Shown piece by piece: positions 17,481 to 25,515 of a DNA stretch of 25,653 nucleotides. The DNA comes from Amoeboradix gromovi (lineage: Eukaryota; Sanchytriomycota; Sanchytriomycetes; Sanchytriales; Sanchytriaceae), in assembly GCA_018985225.1 (NCBI GenBank), contig JADGIF010000057.1, positions 1-25,653 on the forward strand, given 5' to 3'. Both the position numbers and the translations under genes were made by a program. The notes beneath the pieces are model-generated. The model searched no databases. It was not told the DNA's origin and saw nothing but the letters and a program-made list of their open reading frames with translations. The stretch's first letter is position 1. The number at the start of each line of letters is the position of its first letter.

Positions 17481-18217
17481 ATTTGTTTTCCATATATTTT
17501 GCGACTATGAATGGTTAATCAGAGTTAAGCGATATATCCATGATATTATATCATTCTCGTAGCATATGCACTTGCTTGAAGAAAACAATCAGCTAGAAAT
17601 ACCAGCTCACCAAGACAATCAATGCTGCAAATTTTAGAGAAAGTTTTAGTTCTAGTTTAGGCCCCTTTCAGCAGTGACACAATAAGCATTGATATTAATA
17701 CACCAAATCTCTTTTGATTTACGATCGAGGCATCAATGGCAAAACTGGACCATTTGTTAAAATAAAAACATTCAGAAAACTTAGTGAATAAGTTTATTTT
17801 ATGACGCTTACTACACTAGCAAGGTGCTACTCAGCCGTCTATGCAAGTAACTCTTGATAAGGTAACCTCTATATACTTAAGAAAGATATTTTATACTTGT
17901 CTCGAAATTGGTTTCTTGAGAGTTCCACCCGTTGTGCACCTTACTAGTAAACGCTTTAGTATAACCAATTTCTTTACATTTGCACTTCATTTTTAGACAA
18001 GTCGCTAAGCTAGTCGAAGAGTGCACTCTTATTGATTTGTTTGTATCTGCCATATTCTAGCTGCGTGCGATTTGAAGAACTTTTTCCGATGAATAGAACT
18101 AAAGCATATTGTCGCTATATAGCTCACGCAATCATAAGAAACGATTTATTCTTCTAAATCCCAAACTGAAGTCTTAAATAAATATAAAAATTCTCCTTGC
18201 ATAACAACCGTTTGAAA
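17481..18217. other. Intergenic stretch containing the third Fanzor fossil
   Basis: About 740 bp between two plus-strand genes. The recognisable content is the Fanzor remnant at 17896-18010, listed separately. The remainder is AT-rich with no coding region, and the last 100-200 bp should be the PBP1 promoter and leader. No TATA box as strong as that of RIO2 was seen. Confidence 0.45.
17896..18010 (-). mobile_element. Fanzor/TnpB-like fossil, copy 3
   Basis: Most eroded of the three copies. On the minus strand it reads CLKMKCKCKEIGYTKAFTSK, aligning with CLKFKCKQRGKTIFDCNESF and TSQ of copy 1 after a short deletion. At the DNA level GGTGnnACTCTnAAGAAAnCCAA-like sequence continues through the first half of the zinc ribbon. 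The Cys residues and the RuvC-III block are lost. Orientation matches the other two copies. Confidence 0.6.
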
Positions 18218-19408
18218 ATGAATCGCATCTTGAGCAGTGTAAATAATCTTTCAGTTGAGGTGCACACTATTACTGGCAGTATATATCAGGGAGTGCTATC
18301 TAAGTTTGGTGAAAAGAACATCATTTTGAAAGCTGTGATACTGTTTGACGGCACTGAGTTCAAAACTATTGACCATGTGCACATTGAACTAAGTAAAATT
18401 GCTCTGCTAATCACAGCAAAGTTTCCTATAGTTCCGAAGAATAAAAACAAGGGCTTTACGGATGGTGAAATAAGTACCAACAAGAATACAAAACGTGAAT
18501 TAGTTAAATTCGACATCCCTGATGACTATGTTCAAGACGATTTAAAAAATGATGAAGGCCACTGGGATCAGTTTGAAGTGAATGAAAAGAAATTCGGCGT
18601 AACTACATCTTATGATGAAAGTCTTTACACCACGAAACTCGATAAGACTAGCAAAGAATACAAGTCGAGAGAGAAAGAAGCTATCAGAATTGCCAAGGAA
18701 ATAGAAACCAAATCTACTAGTAACCCCCATTTAAAAGAAGAACGTGGTCAAGCTGCCCAGATGGAAATTGACGAGGAGACCAAGTATAGCCAAGTTCAAA
18801 CGACAAACTACACTTTACCTAAGCCCAAAACTAGTTTTGCTAGTATTGCTGCTCAAAAACAGCTTCCAAACTCAAAAACAAATGAATCAATTGACAAAGC
18901 TCAAAAACAAATAAACGCCTTTAAACAGACAGAAAAGCGTAAAGTGCAGCATAAGAAGAATGAAGAGCAACAAAAGCTGATCGATTTCTCTAAATCCTTT
19001 AAATTGAAAACTCCGATGCCCGATGATATTAAGGAGCTGTTGAATAAACCAGCTCCTGAATCTCAAGCGGAACCCGCTGAAGAAGCTGCTTGGAACTGGA
19101 ACGTCGAAGCACCTGAGTTCCAACCGGATTATTATTTAGAACCTGAAGTAGAACCTATAAATGCTAATAAATTCTTATCTGATGACATTCAGGATAAAAA
19201 TGTCAAGCTGGGGTATAAAGATTTGTTTCCTACACCGATAGACGATAGCGCTGACTGGCAAATTGATCCCAACGCCCCGGACTATGACACACTCTATTAC
19301 ATGCCACAGTACTATGCGTATTCATACTATGACTTCAATAGTTATTATTATAATTACGAACAACAGCAATTTTACAACGAGCCTCAGCCAGAGGAACAAA
19401 CTCAATAA
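18218..19408 (+). CDS. PBP1: Ataxin-2 / Pbp1 homologue with Lsm and LsmAD domains
   Basis: RNA-associated protein of stress granules and mRNA stability control; the yeast homologue binds poly(A)-binding protein and Mkt1. 396 aa. An Sm-like domain fills about residues 5-68 (VEVHTITGSIYQGVLSKFGE...IELSKIALLI). The LsmAD domain (about 116-178) is very typical: WDQFEVNEKKFGVTTSYDES, LYTTKLDKTS, RIAKEIE. A Lys/Gln-rich helical linker and acidic regions follow. Near the end, QIDPNAPDY resembles a PAM2 motif, and the last 49 residues carry 13 tyrosines, a low-complexity tail of the kind that drives condensation. The ATG at 18218 is used. It converges on mtHsp70 with 33 bp between stop codons. There is no polyglutamine tract. 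Confidence 0.93.
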   Translation: MNRILSSVNNLSVEVHTITGSIYQGVLSKFGEKNIILKAVILFDGTEFKTIDHVHIELSKIALLITAKFPIVPKNKNKGFTDGEISTNKNTKRELVKFDIPDDYVQDDLKNDEGHWDQFEVNEKKFGVTTSYDESLYTTKLDKTSKEYKSREKEAIRIAKEIETKSTSNPHLKEERGQAAQMEIDEETKYSQVQTTNYTLPKPKTSFASIAAQKQLPNSKTNESIDKAQKQINAFKQTEKRKVQHKKNEEQQKLIDFSKSFKLKTPMPDDIKELLNKPAPESQAEPAEEAAWNWNVEAPEFQPDYYLEPEVEPINANKFLSDDIQDKNVKLGYKDLFPTPIDDSADWQIDPNAPDYDTLYYMPQYYAYSYYDFNSYYYNYEQQQFYNEPQPEEQTQ

Positions 19409-19441
19409 ATTAATATTAGATTCACTTAATAATTTATTTGA

Positions 19442-21361
19442 TTACTTGCTGTCTTTATTATCCTCACTCTTTGCCTCTGAGCTTCCAGCACTATTTTTGT
19501 TTTCTTCTGCTTTCTGTTTGTATGCCATTTCAAAAAGTTTTAAAGAATCAGTTTGGACTTGACCAATCTTGGCTTTGATGTCTGCGCCAGAAACATCTTC
19601 TGTGTCTTTTAATGTTTTCAATTCATTTAAACTGCTTTGAATCTTTTCACTCTCAGCGGCATCAATTTGATCTTTGAACTCGCTTAAAGACTGCTCTGTG
19701 TCTGCAATGATACTTTCAGCTTGATTTTTAGCTTCGATAGCTTCTTTCTTGAGCTTATCCGACTCTGCGTTCTCTTCGGCATTCTTGACCATGTTTTCAA
19801 TCTCACTGTTACTTAATCCAGATGATGCTGTAATTGTTATTGAGTGATCTTTGTTAGTAGCTAGATCTTTAGCAGATACATGAACAATACCGTCTGCATC
19901 AATATCAAATCCCACTTCAATTTGTGGAACTCCTTTTGGTGCAGGTGGGATACCAGTTAGAGTAAAGTTGCCAAGGATCTTATTGTCCTTGACTAATTCA
20001 CGTTCACCTTGAAATACTCTAATTTCTACTGATCTCTGGCCATCTGCAGCTGTGGAAAACGTCTGAGATTTCTTGGTCGGAATTGTTGTATTTCTAGTAA
20101 TAAGCCTAGTGAAAACACCACCTAGTGTCTCAATACCTAGAGACAACGGTGTGACATCTAATAGCAGGACATCTTTGGTCTCACCAGCTAGCACGCTACC
20201 TTGAATTGCAGCACCAACTGCAACAGCTTCGTCAGGGTTAACTGACTTTGTCGGTGTCTTCTTAAAAATATTCTTGACCATTTCCTGTACTTTAGGCATT
20301 CTAGACATACCGCCAACCAATATGACTTCATTGATATCATTTGGAGAAAGTTTAGCATCTTTTAACGCATTTTCACAAGGCTTTACGACCTTCTTCAAAA
20401 AATCACCCACAATGCTTTCTAATTTGGCTCTAGTTAGCTTGAGATGTAAATGTTTAGGACCACTAGCATCCGCAGTGATATATGGTAGATTAACTTCAGT
20501 TGCCACAGAAGAGGATAACTCAATTTTAGCTTTCTCAGCAGCTTCACGAATACGCTGAACAGCCATCCTATCTTTACTAATATCAACTCCATTTTCTTTC
20601 TTAAATTCAGCAAGAAAGTATTCGACCAGCTTGTGATCAAAGTCTTCACCTCCCAAATGAGTGTCACCATTGGTACTCAAAACTTCAAAAACACCATCAT
20701 GGATCTCAAGAATGGATACATCAAACGTTCCACCACCCAAATCAAACACTGCAATCTTCTTTTCCTTATTATCTTTGTTTAAACCGTAAGATAGTGCGGC
20801 CGCTGTTGGTTCATTGATAACACGCAGTACATTTAAACCAGCAATTTTCCCGGCATCTTTGGTGGCCTGGCGTTGTGCGTCGTTAAAGTAAGCTGGTACG
20901 GTTACTACAGCATTCCCTACCTTTTTGCCCAAATAAGAATCTGCGGTTTCCTTCATTTTAGCTAATATAAAGCCACCGATTTCAGAAGGAGAATGCTTCT
21001 TACCATTAGCTTCAACCCATGCATCACCATTTGAATGCTTGATGATTTTGTACGAACATGTTTTGACATCGCTTTGTACAACTTTGTCATCAAATTTACG
21101 ACCAATCAAACGTTTGATGGCATACAAAGTATTCTCGGGATTTACAACTGCTTGGCGCTTAGCTGCTTGGCCCACTAGTCTTTCTCCGTCTTTAGTAAAT
21201 GCGACAACAGATGGAGTTGTGCGCCCACCTTCAGAATTCTCGATAACCCGAGGTGTTTGCCCTTCCATAATTGCGACACATGAGTTGGTAGTTCCCAAGT
21301 CAATGCCAATGACTTGACCTTTGACTTTGCTTGCTGCTCTTCGTCCAATGTAAGACAACAT
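19442..21361 (-). CDS. SSC1: Mitochondrial Hsp70 (Ssc1/mortalin)
   Basis: Mitochondrial matrix chaperone that powers protein import with Tim44 and folds matrix proteins. 639 aa, one exon. ATPase domain signatures are intact: [13 protein letters not shown] near 18, [14 protein letters not shown] in the middle, and [14 protein letters not shown]. The substrate domain has [17 protein letters not shown] and [26 protein letters not shown] and [20 protein letters not shown] mark the mitochondrial rather than the cytosolic or ER type. The end is Ser/Lys/Glu-rich, as in fungal Ssc1. The presequence is very short: only about 15 residues ([15 protein letters not shown]) precede the ATPase domain, though it has the right basic, amphipathic character. 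It is divergent from the next gene with just 25 bp between start codons. Confidence 0.97.
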   Translation of the reverse strand: MLSYIGRRAASKVKGQVIGIDLGTTNSCVAIMEGQTPRVIENSEGGRTTPSVVAFTKDGERLVGQAAKRQAVVNPENTLYAIKRLIGRKFDDKVVQSDVKTCSYKIIKHSNGDAWVEANGKKHSPSEIGGFILAKMKETADSYLGKKVGNAVVTVPAYFNDAQRQATKDAGKIAGLNVLRVINEPTAAALSYGLNKDNKEKKIAVFDLGGGTFDVSILEIHDGVFEVLSTNGDTHLGGEDFDHKLVEYFLAEFKKENGVDISKDRMAVQRIREAAEKAKIELSSSVATEVNLPYITADASGPKHLHLKLTRAKLESIVGDFLKKVVKPCENALKDAKLSPNDINEVILVGGMSRMPKVQEMVKNIFKKTPTKSVNPDEAVAVGAAIQGSVLAGETKDVLLLDVTPLSLGIETLGGVFTRLITRNTTIPTKKSQTFSTAADGQRSVEIRVFQGERELVKDNKILGNFTLTGIPPAPKGVPQIEVGFDIDADGIVHVSAKDLATNKDHSITITASSGLSNSEIENMVKNAEENAESDKLKKEAIEAKNQAESIIADTEQSLSEFKDQIDAAESEKIQSSLNELKTLKDTEDVSGADIKAKIGQVQTDSLKLFEMAYKQKAEENKNSAGSSEAKSEDNKDSK

Positions 21362-21386
21362 TTGATCCCGTGTCTCCTTAATCTCT
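21362..21386. promoter_or_regulatory. 25-bp gap between two divergent start codons
   Basis: Only 25 bp lie between the mtHsp70 ATG (minus) and the ATG at 21387 (plus). Separate promoters cannot fit here, so transcription of one or both genes must start inside the other's coding region, giving overlapping 5' leaders, or one annotated start is too far upstream. Both N-termini fit their families, which favours overlap. Confidence 0.5.
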
Positions 21387-21983
21387 ATGGATCGTTACAG
21401 AAAGAAAGTTCCAGAGCTTTGCATTTTAAATGATACCGAGCAGATAATTAAGGTGCCGGACCATCTTCAAAAGCAGCCACTGGAGGAACTGCTGTATTTG
21501 GTGGACACTTCAAAATTAAATGTAGTAGACAAAAACACACAACAGTTGGCAATAATAGATTTCTGGTGCTGGTGCGATCAATTCATATCTTTGAAATGGT
21601 TCAGATGCTACTCTAAACTAAGGAATATGGGCTACAAGTTTCATGGACAATGGTTTATTAATCCATCTAAGAAAAACTCGTTTTACGTCTTACCAGTAGA
21701 TAGCAATGACGAATTAGATTTGGTTAGGGAGTTTGCTAGTGGAAAACTCTCTCGTCCAGTCAATCCGTTTGTTAACGTACCTGCAATGGTAGTTAAAATG
21801 CCAAATTATCAAATGGCTATTCAATATTTTCAGTCTGAAATCGACAATTGCGAGGATGCCCTTTTGCTTTCCATATTCGATAAAGACGATACATACATGT
21901 TATCGATAGAGCAAATTAATTTAGTCAACGACAAAAAAGAAAAAGCGAGAGCAATCATGAGACGAAGCGCATTTATTTCTTAA
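21387..21983 (+). CDS. Possible tRNA-splicing endonuclease subunit, Sen54-like
   Basis: 198-aa protein. The block [20 protein letters not shown] through [20 protein letters not shown] has the pattern of the Sen54 N-terminal domain: a 'leucine-rich ELLYLV' helix, a short strand, a helix, then the 'Y-x-x-L-R-x-x-G-Y' motif. Sen54 is a structural partner of Sen2 in the complex that removes tRNA introns. The protein is much shorter than yeast Sen54 and its C-terminal half is not recognised. Sen15- or Sen34-like identity or an unrelated protein remain possible. Its last 11 bases overlap the 3' end of GMF on the other strand. Confidence 0.45.
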   Translation: MDRYRKKVPELCILNDTEQIIKVPDHLQKQPLEELLYLVDTSKLNVVDKNTQQLAIIDFWCWCDQFISLKWFRCYSKLRNMGYKFHGQWFINPSKKNSFYVLPVDSNDELDLVREFASGKLSRPVNPFVNVPAMVVKMPNYQMAIQYFQSEIDNCEDALLLSIFDKDDTYMLSIEQINLVNDKKEKARAIMRRSAFIS

Positions 21984-22386
21984 TTTGAGAGGTAATCCAT
22001 TCTTTCGTAAATAAATCAGCATCTCTCAGCTCCAAAATTTTAGCAGAAATCCCAGCTTTATTACTCAGCATCACACTGTTTGTGGCATATAGCATATTTA
22101 AGTTTGCTTTTGTTGGCGGAGAATAATAAATAAAGCATAAAGGAAACTGTAAACGATCAGCGTGCTGCCATTTGAATGATATTATAACATACCTTGGTGA
22201 TGTAAATGGTAACTCAAGTTCTTCAAGCAGTTCATCAAAATCTTTGTACTCTGTCACGGACTCCATCTCAATAAGTAGCTTTTCACGATCTATCTTGGCG
22301 ACTAGTACCGCGGTTTTGTTGTTAAACTTAAAACGGAATTGCTCTATTTCTGTCAGCAAATTAGGATCAATTGAACACGTTGACAT
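21973..22386 (-). CDS. GMF1: Glia maturation factor (GMF), ADF-homology protein
   Basis: 137-aa single ADF-H domain, full length for the family. GMF binds the Arp2/3 complex, debranches actin filaments and blocks new branching; unlike cofilin it does not bind actin strongly. Diagnostic stretches are EIEQFRFKFNNKTAVLVAKI at the start, then SPRYVIISFKWQHADRLQFP, LCFIYYSPP, LNMLYATNS and the final [16 protein letters not shown]. These follow the animal GMF pattern closely. The presence of GMF implies branched-actin control by Arp2/3. The 3' end overlaps the Sen54-like gene by 11 bp in convergent orientation. Confidence 0.93.
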   Translation of the reverse strand: MSTCSIDPNLLTEIEQFRFKFNNKTAVLVAKIDREKLLIEMESVTEYKDFDELLEELELPFTSPRYVIISFKWQHADRLQFPLCFIYYSPPTKANLNMLYATNSVMLSNKAGISAKILELRDADLFTKEWITSQIKK

Positions 22387-22522
22387 AGGCTTGTTTTAAA
22401 AATTAAAGACACTCGACAAAGACTTGCGTCTTCATTTTGATGGAATGGATCATTTATCGTGGTAAAACGACTATTGCTGCTCAAATGGTCTTGCCTTCGA
22501 TGGCGTTGTAAGTAAACAAAAA

Positions 22523-22996
22523 ATGGGATATTCTCTTTTCTCATCTATCGCAAACTGCTGTCATCCAAGCCAAATATTTCAATCTAAAAATAATCAACCA
22601 GTATTTAACGCAATCTTTCGCATTCAGGAGATTGTCCAAAAGGATATCATCGATGAAGATGATCTTGGTGCTCCTGTATATTCGAACCTTAATGAGGGCA
22701 ACGACTACAGGTGTTTTGTGATTTCTAAGATGGGCCAAGAAGTGGATTGCTTTATACTACCAATTCACAAAGAGAATCAAAAGTTAAAAAAAGAAATAAA
22801 CGAGATGTTAACATACATCAAGGAGTTGCAAGAGAATCATGTTTCTACCCAGAAACTCTTTGAATGTTTAATTACAAATATTTATATTGCCAATGATGAT
22901 AAGCACACACAGACAGATATGCCTCAGCCTCAAAAACCAAAAGAAATAAGAGAACTAAAGTTGAATTTGAAGAGAAACTGGAATAAATCAGACTAA
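22523..22996 (+). CDS. Hypothetical protein with C-terminal coiled coil; source of the inverted duplicate
   Basis: 157-aa product that I do not recognise. The N-terminus is MGYSLFSSIANCC. The middle (FRIQEIVQKDIIDEDDLGAP, then DYRCFVISKMGQEVDCFILP) looks like a small alpha/beta fold. Residues about 84-112 (ENQKLKKEINEMLTYIKELQ...) form a clear heptad-like coiled coil. The C-terminus is basic with repeated Pro-Gln/Lys. It is one exon, with the ATG at 22523 in A-rich context. Codons 13-58 (22559-22696) have a 97%-identical inverted copy at the window end that carries a stop codon, so this copy looks like the intact one. Confidence 0.65.
   Translation: MGYSLFSSIANCCHPSQIFQSKNNQPVFNAIFRIQEIVQKDIIDEDDLGAPVYSNLNEGNDYRCFVISKMGQEVDCFILPIHKENQKLKKEINEMLTYIKELQENHVSTQKLFECLITNIYIANDDKHTQTDMPQPQKPKEIRELKLNLKRNWNKSD
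22559..22696 (+). repeat. Parent arm of a 138-bp inverted duplication
   Basis: Matches the reverse complement of 25516-25653 over 138 bp with four substitutions and no gaps by my alignment. The other arm continues past the window end, so the true length is unknown. The two arms are about 2.8 kb apart and enclose the rest of this gene, the Rad60/Esc2-like gene and DUS1. Confidence 0.95.
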
Positions 22997-23036
22997 CCAA
23001 TATTTATTTCTTGTAATCTCATGAAAGAGTCTTTTC

Positions 23037-23951
23037 TTAACTAAAAAAAAATATCTTATCACCCTCTTCAACATCAACCTCCTGATCAAAGTCTATTGCT
23101 TTTATTTCATCGTCTGGAGTTCCAATTTTTTTTAATTTGTCATACCCAAATTTGTCCTTGAGGCTCTCAGACAGGTACTTTAAATTTAAAGGATTCTTCA
23201 CAGAGATCGTCTTTTCTGATTTTCCGTAACAAACTTTAATATTTACTCTTTCAGTCGGTTCTTCTATAATGTTGCCCCAGACAACCCCGGGAAGAAGTCC
23301 CGCCATTAGATGATGAAACAAAATACTGCCGTTAACAGTTAGGGAATCAGGGTCTACGTTGAATTCTTTGCAAAAGCTGTTAATTGCGGGTTTTATTTCC
23401 GCATGCTCTTCTACTTTGTAAGTTTTATCACCGTTTAAACAAGCGAAATGGACATCCACCATAGTGCTGTTCTTCTTCAGATTGCTCACTATTTCATGTG
23501 CTTCTTTAGGTAATTGATTTGATTTTTCCTTTTTAGAGCAAGTGTCAAATATCCCGCTGGATTCGGATTCAATTGTAAGATCAATAATGTCCGTATTTTT
23601 GACATTTACGTTTTTAGTTTTTCGCAGCCTTAGCTTCTTTCTCATTCGCGATTCCATTTGCAGTTTGTTTTCAAAATCCTGCACATCTTCCGTTCGTTTA
23701 ATATACTCGATTGGCGGCTGAACCTTGCGCTCGGAATTTTCGACAACATGGAGAGCATACGAAGAGTCTGTTGAACTAGACGACATTAATTCGATTACAG
23801 AAGTATGAGACATCTTTCGTTTTTTACTCTTAAATTTTTGAACTTTGATTACTTCAGCATTAGTCTCATTTAATTCTAGAACATCGTCCTCATCAAAGTC
23901 ACAGTAATTTGAAGTATAGAATTCTGTGGAATTATAAGAATTCGACTCCAT
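23037..23951 (-). CDS. Rad60/Esc2/NIP45 (RENi) family protein with SUMO-like domains
   Basis: 304-aa nuclear protein of the RENi type, which mimics SUMO and supports recombination repair, replication-fork stability and SUMO-targeted ubiquitylation. The acidic and basic N-terminal half carries SUMO-interacting-motif-like segments: SVIELMSSSSTD (about 51-62) and DIIDLTIESESS (about 121-132), each a hydrophobic core next to Ser/Asp/Glu. Two ubiquitin-like repeats follow: VDVHFACLNGDKTYKVEEHA...LTVNGSILFHH (about 165-215) and VNIKVCYGKSEKTISVKNPL...DVEEGDKIFFF (about 236-303), the Rad60-SLD pattern. The ATG at 23949-23951 is the first ATG in the frame. It is divergent from DUS1, with 44 bp between starts. 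Which of Rad60 or Esc2 is the true orthologue cannot be told here. Confidence 0.82.
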   Translation of the reverse strand: MESNSYNSTEFYTSNYCDFDEDDVLELNETNAEVIKVQKFKSKKRKMSHTSVIELMSSSSTDSSYALHVVENSERKVQPPIEYIKRTEDVQDFENKLQMESRMRKKLRLRKTKNVNVKNTDIIDLTIESESSGIFDTCSKKEKSNQLPKEAHEIVSNLKKNSTMVDVHFACLNGDKTYKVEEHAEIKPAINSFCKEFNVDPDSLTVNGSILFHHLMAGLLPGVVWGNIIEEPTERVNIKVCYGKSEKTISVKNPLNLKYLSESLKDKFGYDKLKKIGTPDDEIKAIDFDQEVDVEEGDKIFFFS

Positions 23952-23995
23952 GTTACGTAAACTTGATTTTGACAAAGTTTTAAGGAGTCAGTTTG

Positions 23996-25036
23996 ATGTT
24001 GGAATCCTTCTCAACTGCCAGCAAGCCCATAATTTTAGCACCGATGGTTAGTTACGGTCATCTTCCTTTTAGATTACTTGCCCGCAATTATGGTGCAGAT
24101 GTTGCGTTTAGTCCGATGATTCACACACGAATGTATCAACAACCAAAATACAGAAACAATTTTAAATTTGATGACGGGTGTGTTGCTCAAATATGCGGTA
24201 ATAACGTGGAGGACGTCATGAAGACTTGCAAGTTGTTAGAACCGGCAGTGAAAGCTATTGATTTAAACTTGGGATGTCCTCAAGGTATTGCTTCAAAGGG
24301 CAATTATGGTGCTTTTTTAATGGAGCAGCCTGATACTGTTTCTGATATTGTAAAAGCACTTAGTACTAATCTAAGTATCCCGATATCGTGCAAAGTTCGA
24401 ATATTTAACAACTACGAGGATACTTTAAAATGGTGTACGATGCTTCAGTCAAGCGGTGCTAGAATGATAACTGTTCATGGTAGAACAAGAAAGCAGCGTG
24501 GATCTAACAGTGGACTGGCAGATTGGCATCAAATAAAAAAGCTAAAGCAAGCATTATCTGTGCCTGTTATTATGAACGGAAACATTTTGTATTCAAATGA
24601 TATAGAAAAGGCATTAAAATACACTGGATGCGATGGCTTAATGATTGCGGAGACTGCTCTTTATCATCCTGGGATATTTAATGGAACAGTCAAGCCAGTA
24701 TGGGAGTTTGCAAGAGAGTATTTAGATATTTACAACAAATGCGATTTAGAATGCTCGATGGCGATTCAAAAAGGTCATATTTTCAAGTTTTTTAGAAACT
24801 TCTGCAAACAGGATAATGATTTGAGCATGAGGCTAACAAAATCAAGAGACTTGTTGCCAATAATAGAGGAGTGGGAGGATAGAATCAGAGAACGTTACGA
24901 TGTAATTATAGATGAAGCGAGGGACATTGATTTTGATTTTGACGACTCAGGATACCGTGACATTCCTGCTTATTTAACGCAACCTTATATTAGAGACAAG
25001 TCGCATGGTATTTATTCCCCAAAAGTAGATGAATGA
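23996..25036 (+). CDS. DUS1: tRNA-dihydrouridine(16/17) synthase Dus1
   Basis: FMN enzyme that reduces uridines 16 and 17 in the D-loop of tRNAs with NADPH. 346 aa. The TIM barrel starts at once with PIILAPMVSYGHLPFRLLAR, then NYGADVAFSPMIHTRMY, the Dus1-type beginning. The active-site block is DLNLGCPQGIASKGNYGAFL with catalytic Cys94. Further barrel motifs are ITVHGRTRKQRGSNSGLADW (tRNA and FMN contacts) and VIMNGNILYSNDIEKAL with GCDGLMIAETALYHPGIF. The helical C-terminal domain has GHIFKFFRNFCKQDNDL. The ATG at 23996 is the first in frame. With the Sen54-like gene it is one of two tRNA-maturation candidates here. Confidence 0.95.
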   Translation: MLESFSTASKPIILAPMVSYGHLPFRLLARNYGADVAFSPMIHTRMYQQPKYRNNFKFDDGCVAQICGNNVEDVMKTCKLLEPAVKAIDLNLGCPQGIASKGNYGAFLMEQPDTVSDIVKALSTNLSIPISCKVRIFNNYEDTLKWCTMLQSSGARMITVHGRTRKQRGSNSGLADWHQIKKLKQALSVPVIMNGNILYSNDIEKALKYTGCDGLMIAETALYHPGIFNGTVKPVWEFAREYLDIYNKCDLECSMAIQKGHIFKFFRNFCKQDNDLSMRLTKSRDLLPIIEEWEDRIRERYDVIIDEARDIDFDFDDSGYRDIPAYLTQPYIRDKSHGIYSPKVDE

Positions 25037-25515
25037 TTCCTTGTCTCAGTTGAGCTGTAAAACAAATCTCGATAAAAACTAGACTGACAGGTTGTAAATA
25101 AAGCACTTATTTTAACTTGGCTTCTCATTTAACAGTTCATGTGAGTTTTTTAAAGTCATTTTTGAAAGGAAAAGGCCATAGTCACATTAATCGTGCTGCA
25201 GAACTTGCAATCAACATTGTATTCACCTGCCATGCTGCTCTGTGCAACGAAAAAAAGAGCCCAATAAGTCTTACAAAGATCTAACCAGACTTTTTCTGAC
25301 CTTAGGCCCTCTCTAAGCACACCAAAATCTAAAATGATTATGAAGGCAATAAACCAACTTTTGAAGTCATTAAATGTCTAAAGAACTGGCAATGGGCAAA
25401 GCTCACAGAGATGATATAATTGTCTGACTATTTGTCTAGTTTTAGGTATTAAAGTATGGGAGAACATCTGTAAAAATTACTTGGACTATATTCTACTGAC
25501 CAATTTCGTCACTGC
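25037..25515. other. Intergenic stretch between DUS1 and the broken duplicate
   Basis: About 480 bp with no recognisable gene. A short plus-strand reading from about 25375 (MSKELAMGKAHRDDIIV, then a stop) faintly resembles the N-terminus of a Tc1-like transposase, and plus-strand frames further on are partly open. This is too short to support a transposon call. The junction with the duplicate at 25515/25516 is abrupt. Confidence 0.35.

Noticed and set aside
19442-21361. Several long open frames on the plus strand opposite mitochondrial Hsp70
   Set aside because: They are antisense shadows of a strongly conserved coding region; none has a family-like product.
25375-25425. Short reading MSKELAMGKAHRDDIIV resembling the start of a Tc1-like transposase
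   Set aside because: Only 17 residues before a stop, with no helix-turn-helix, DDE motif or terminal inverted repeats visible.
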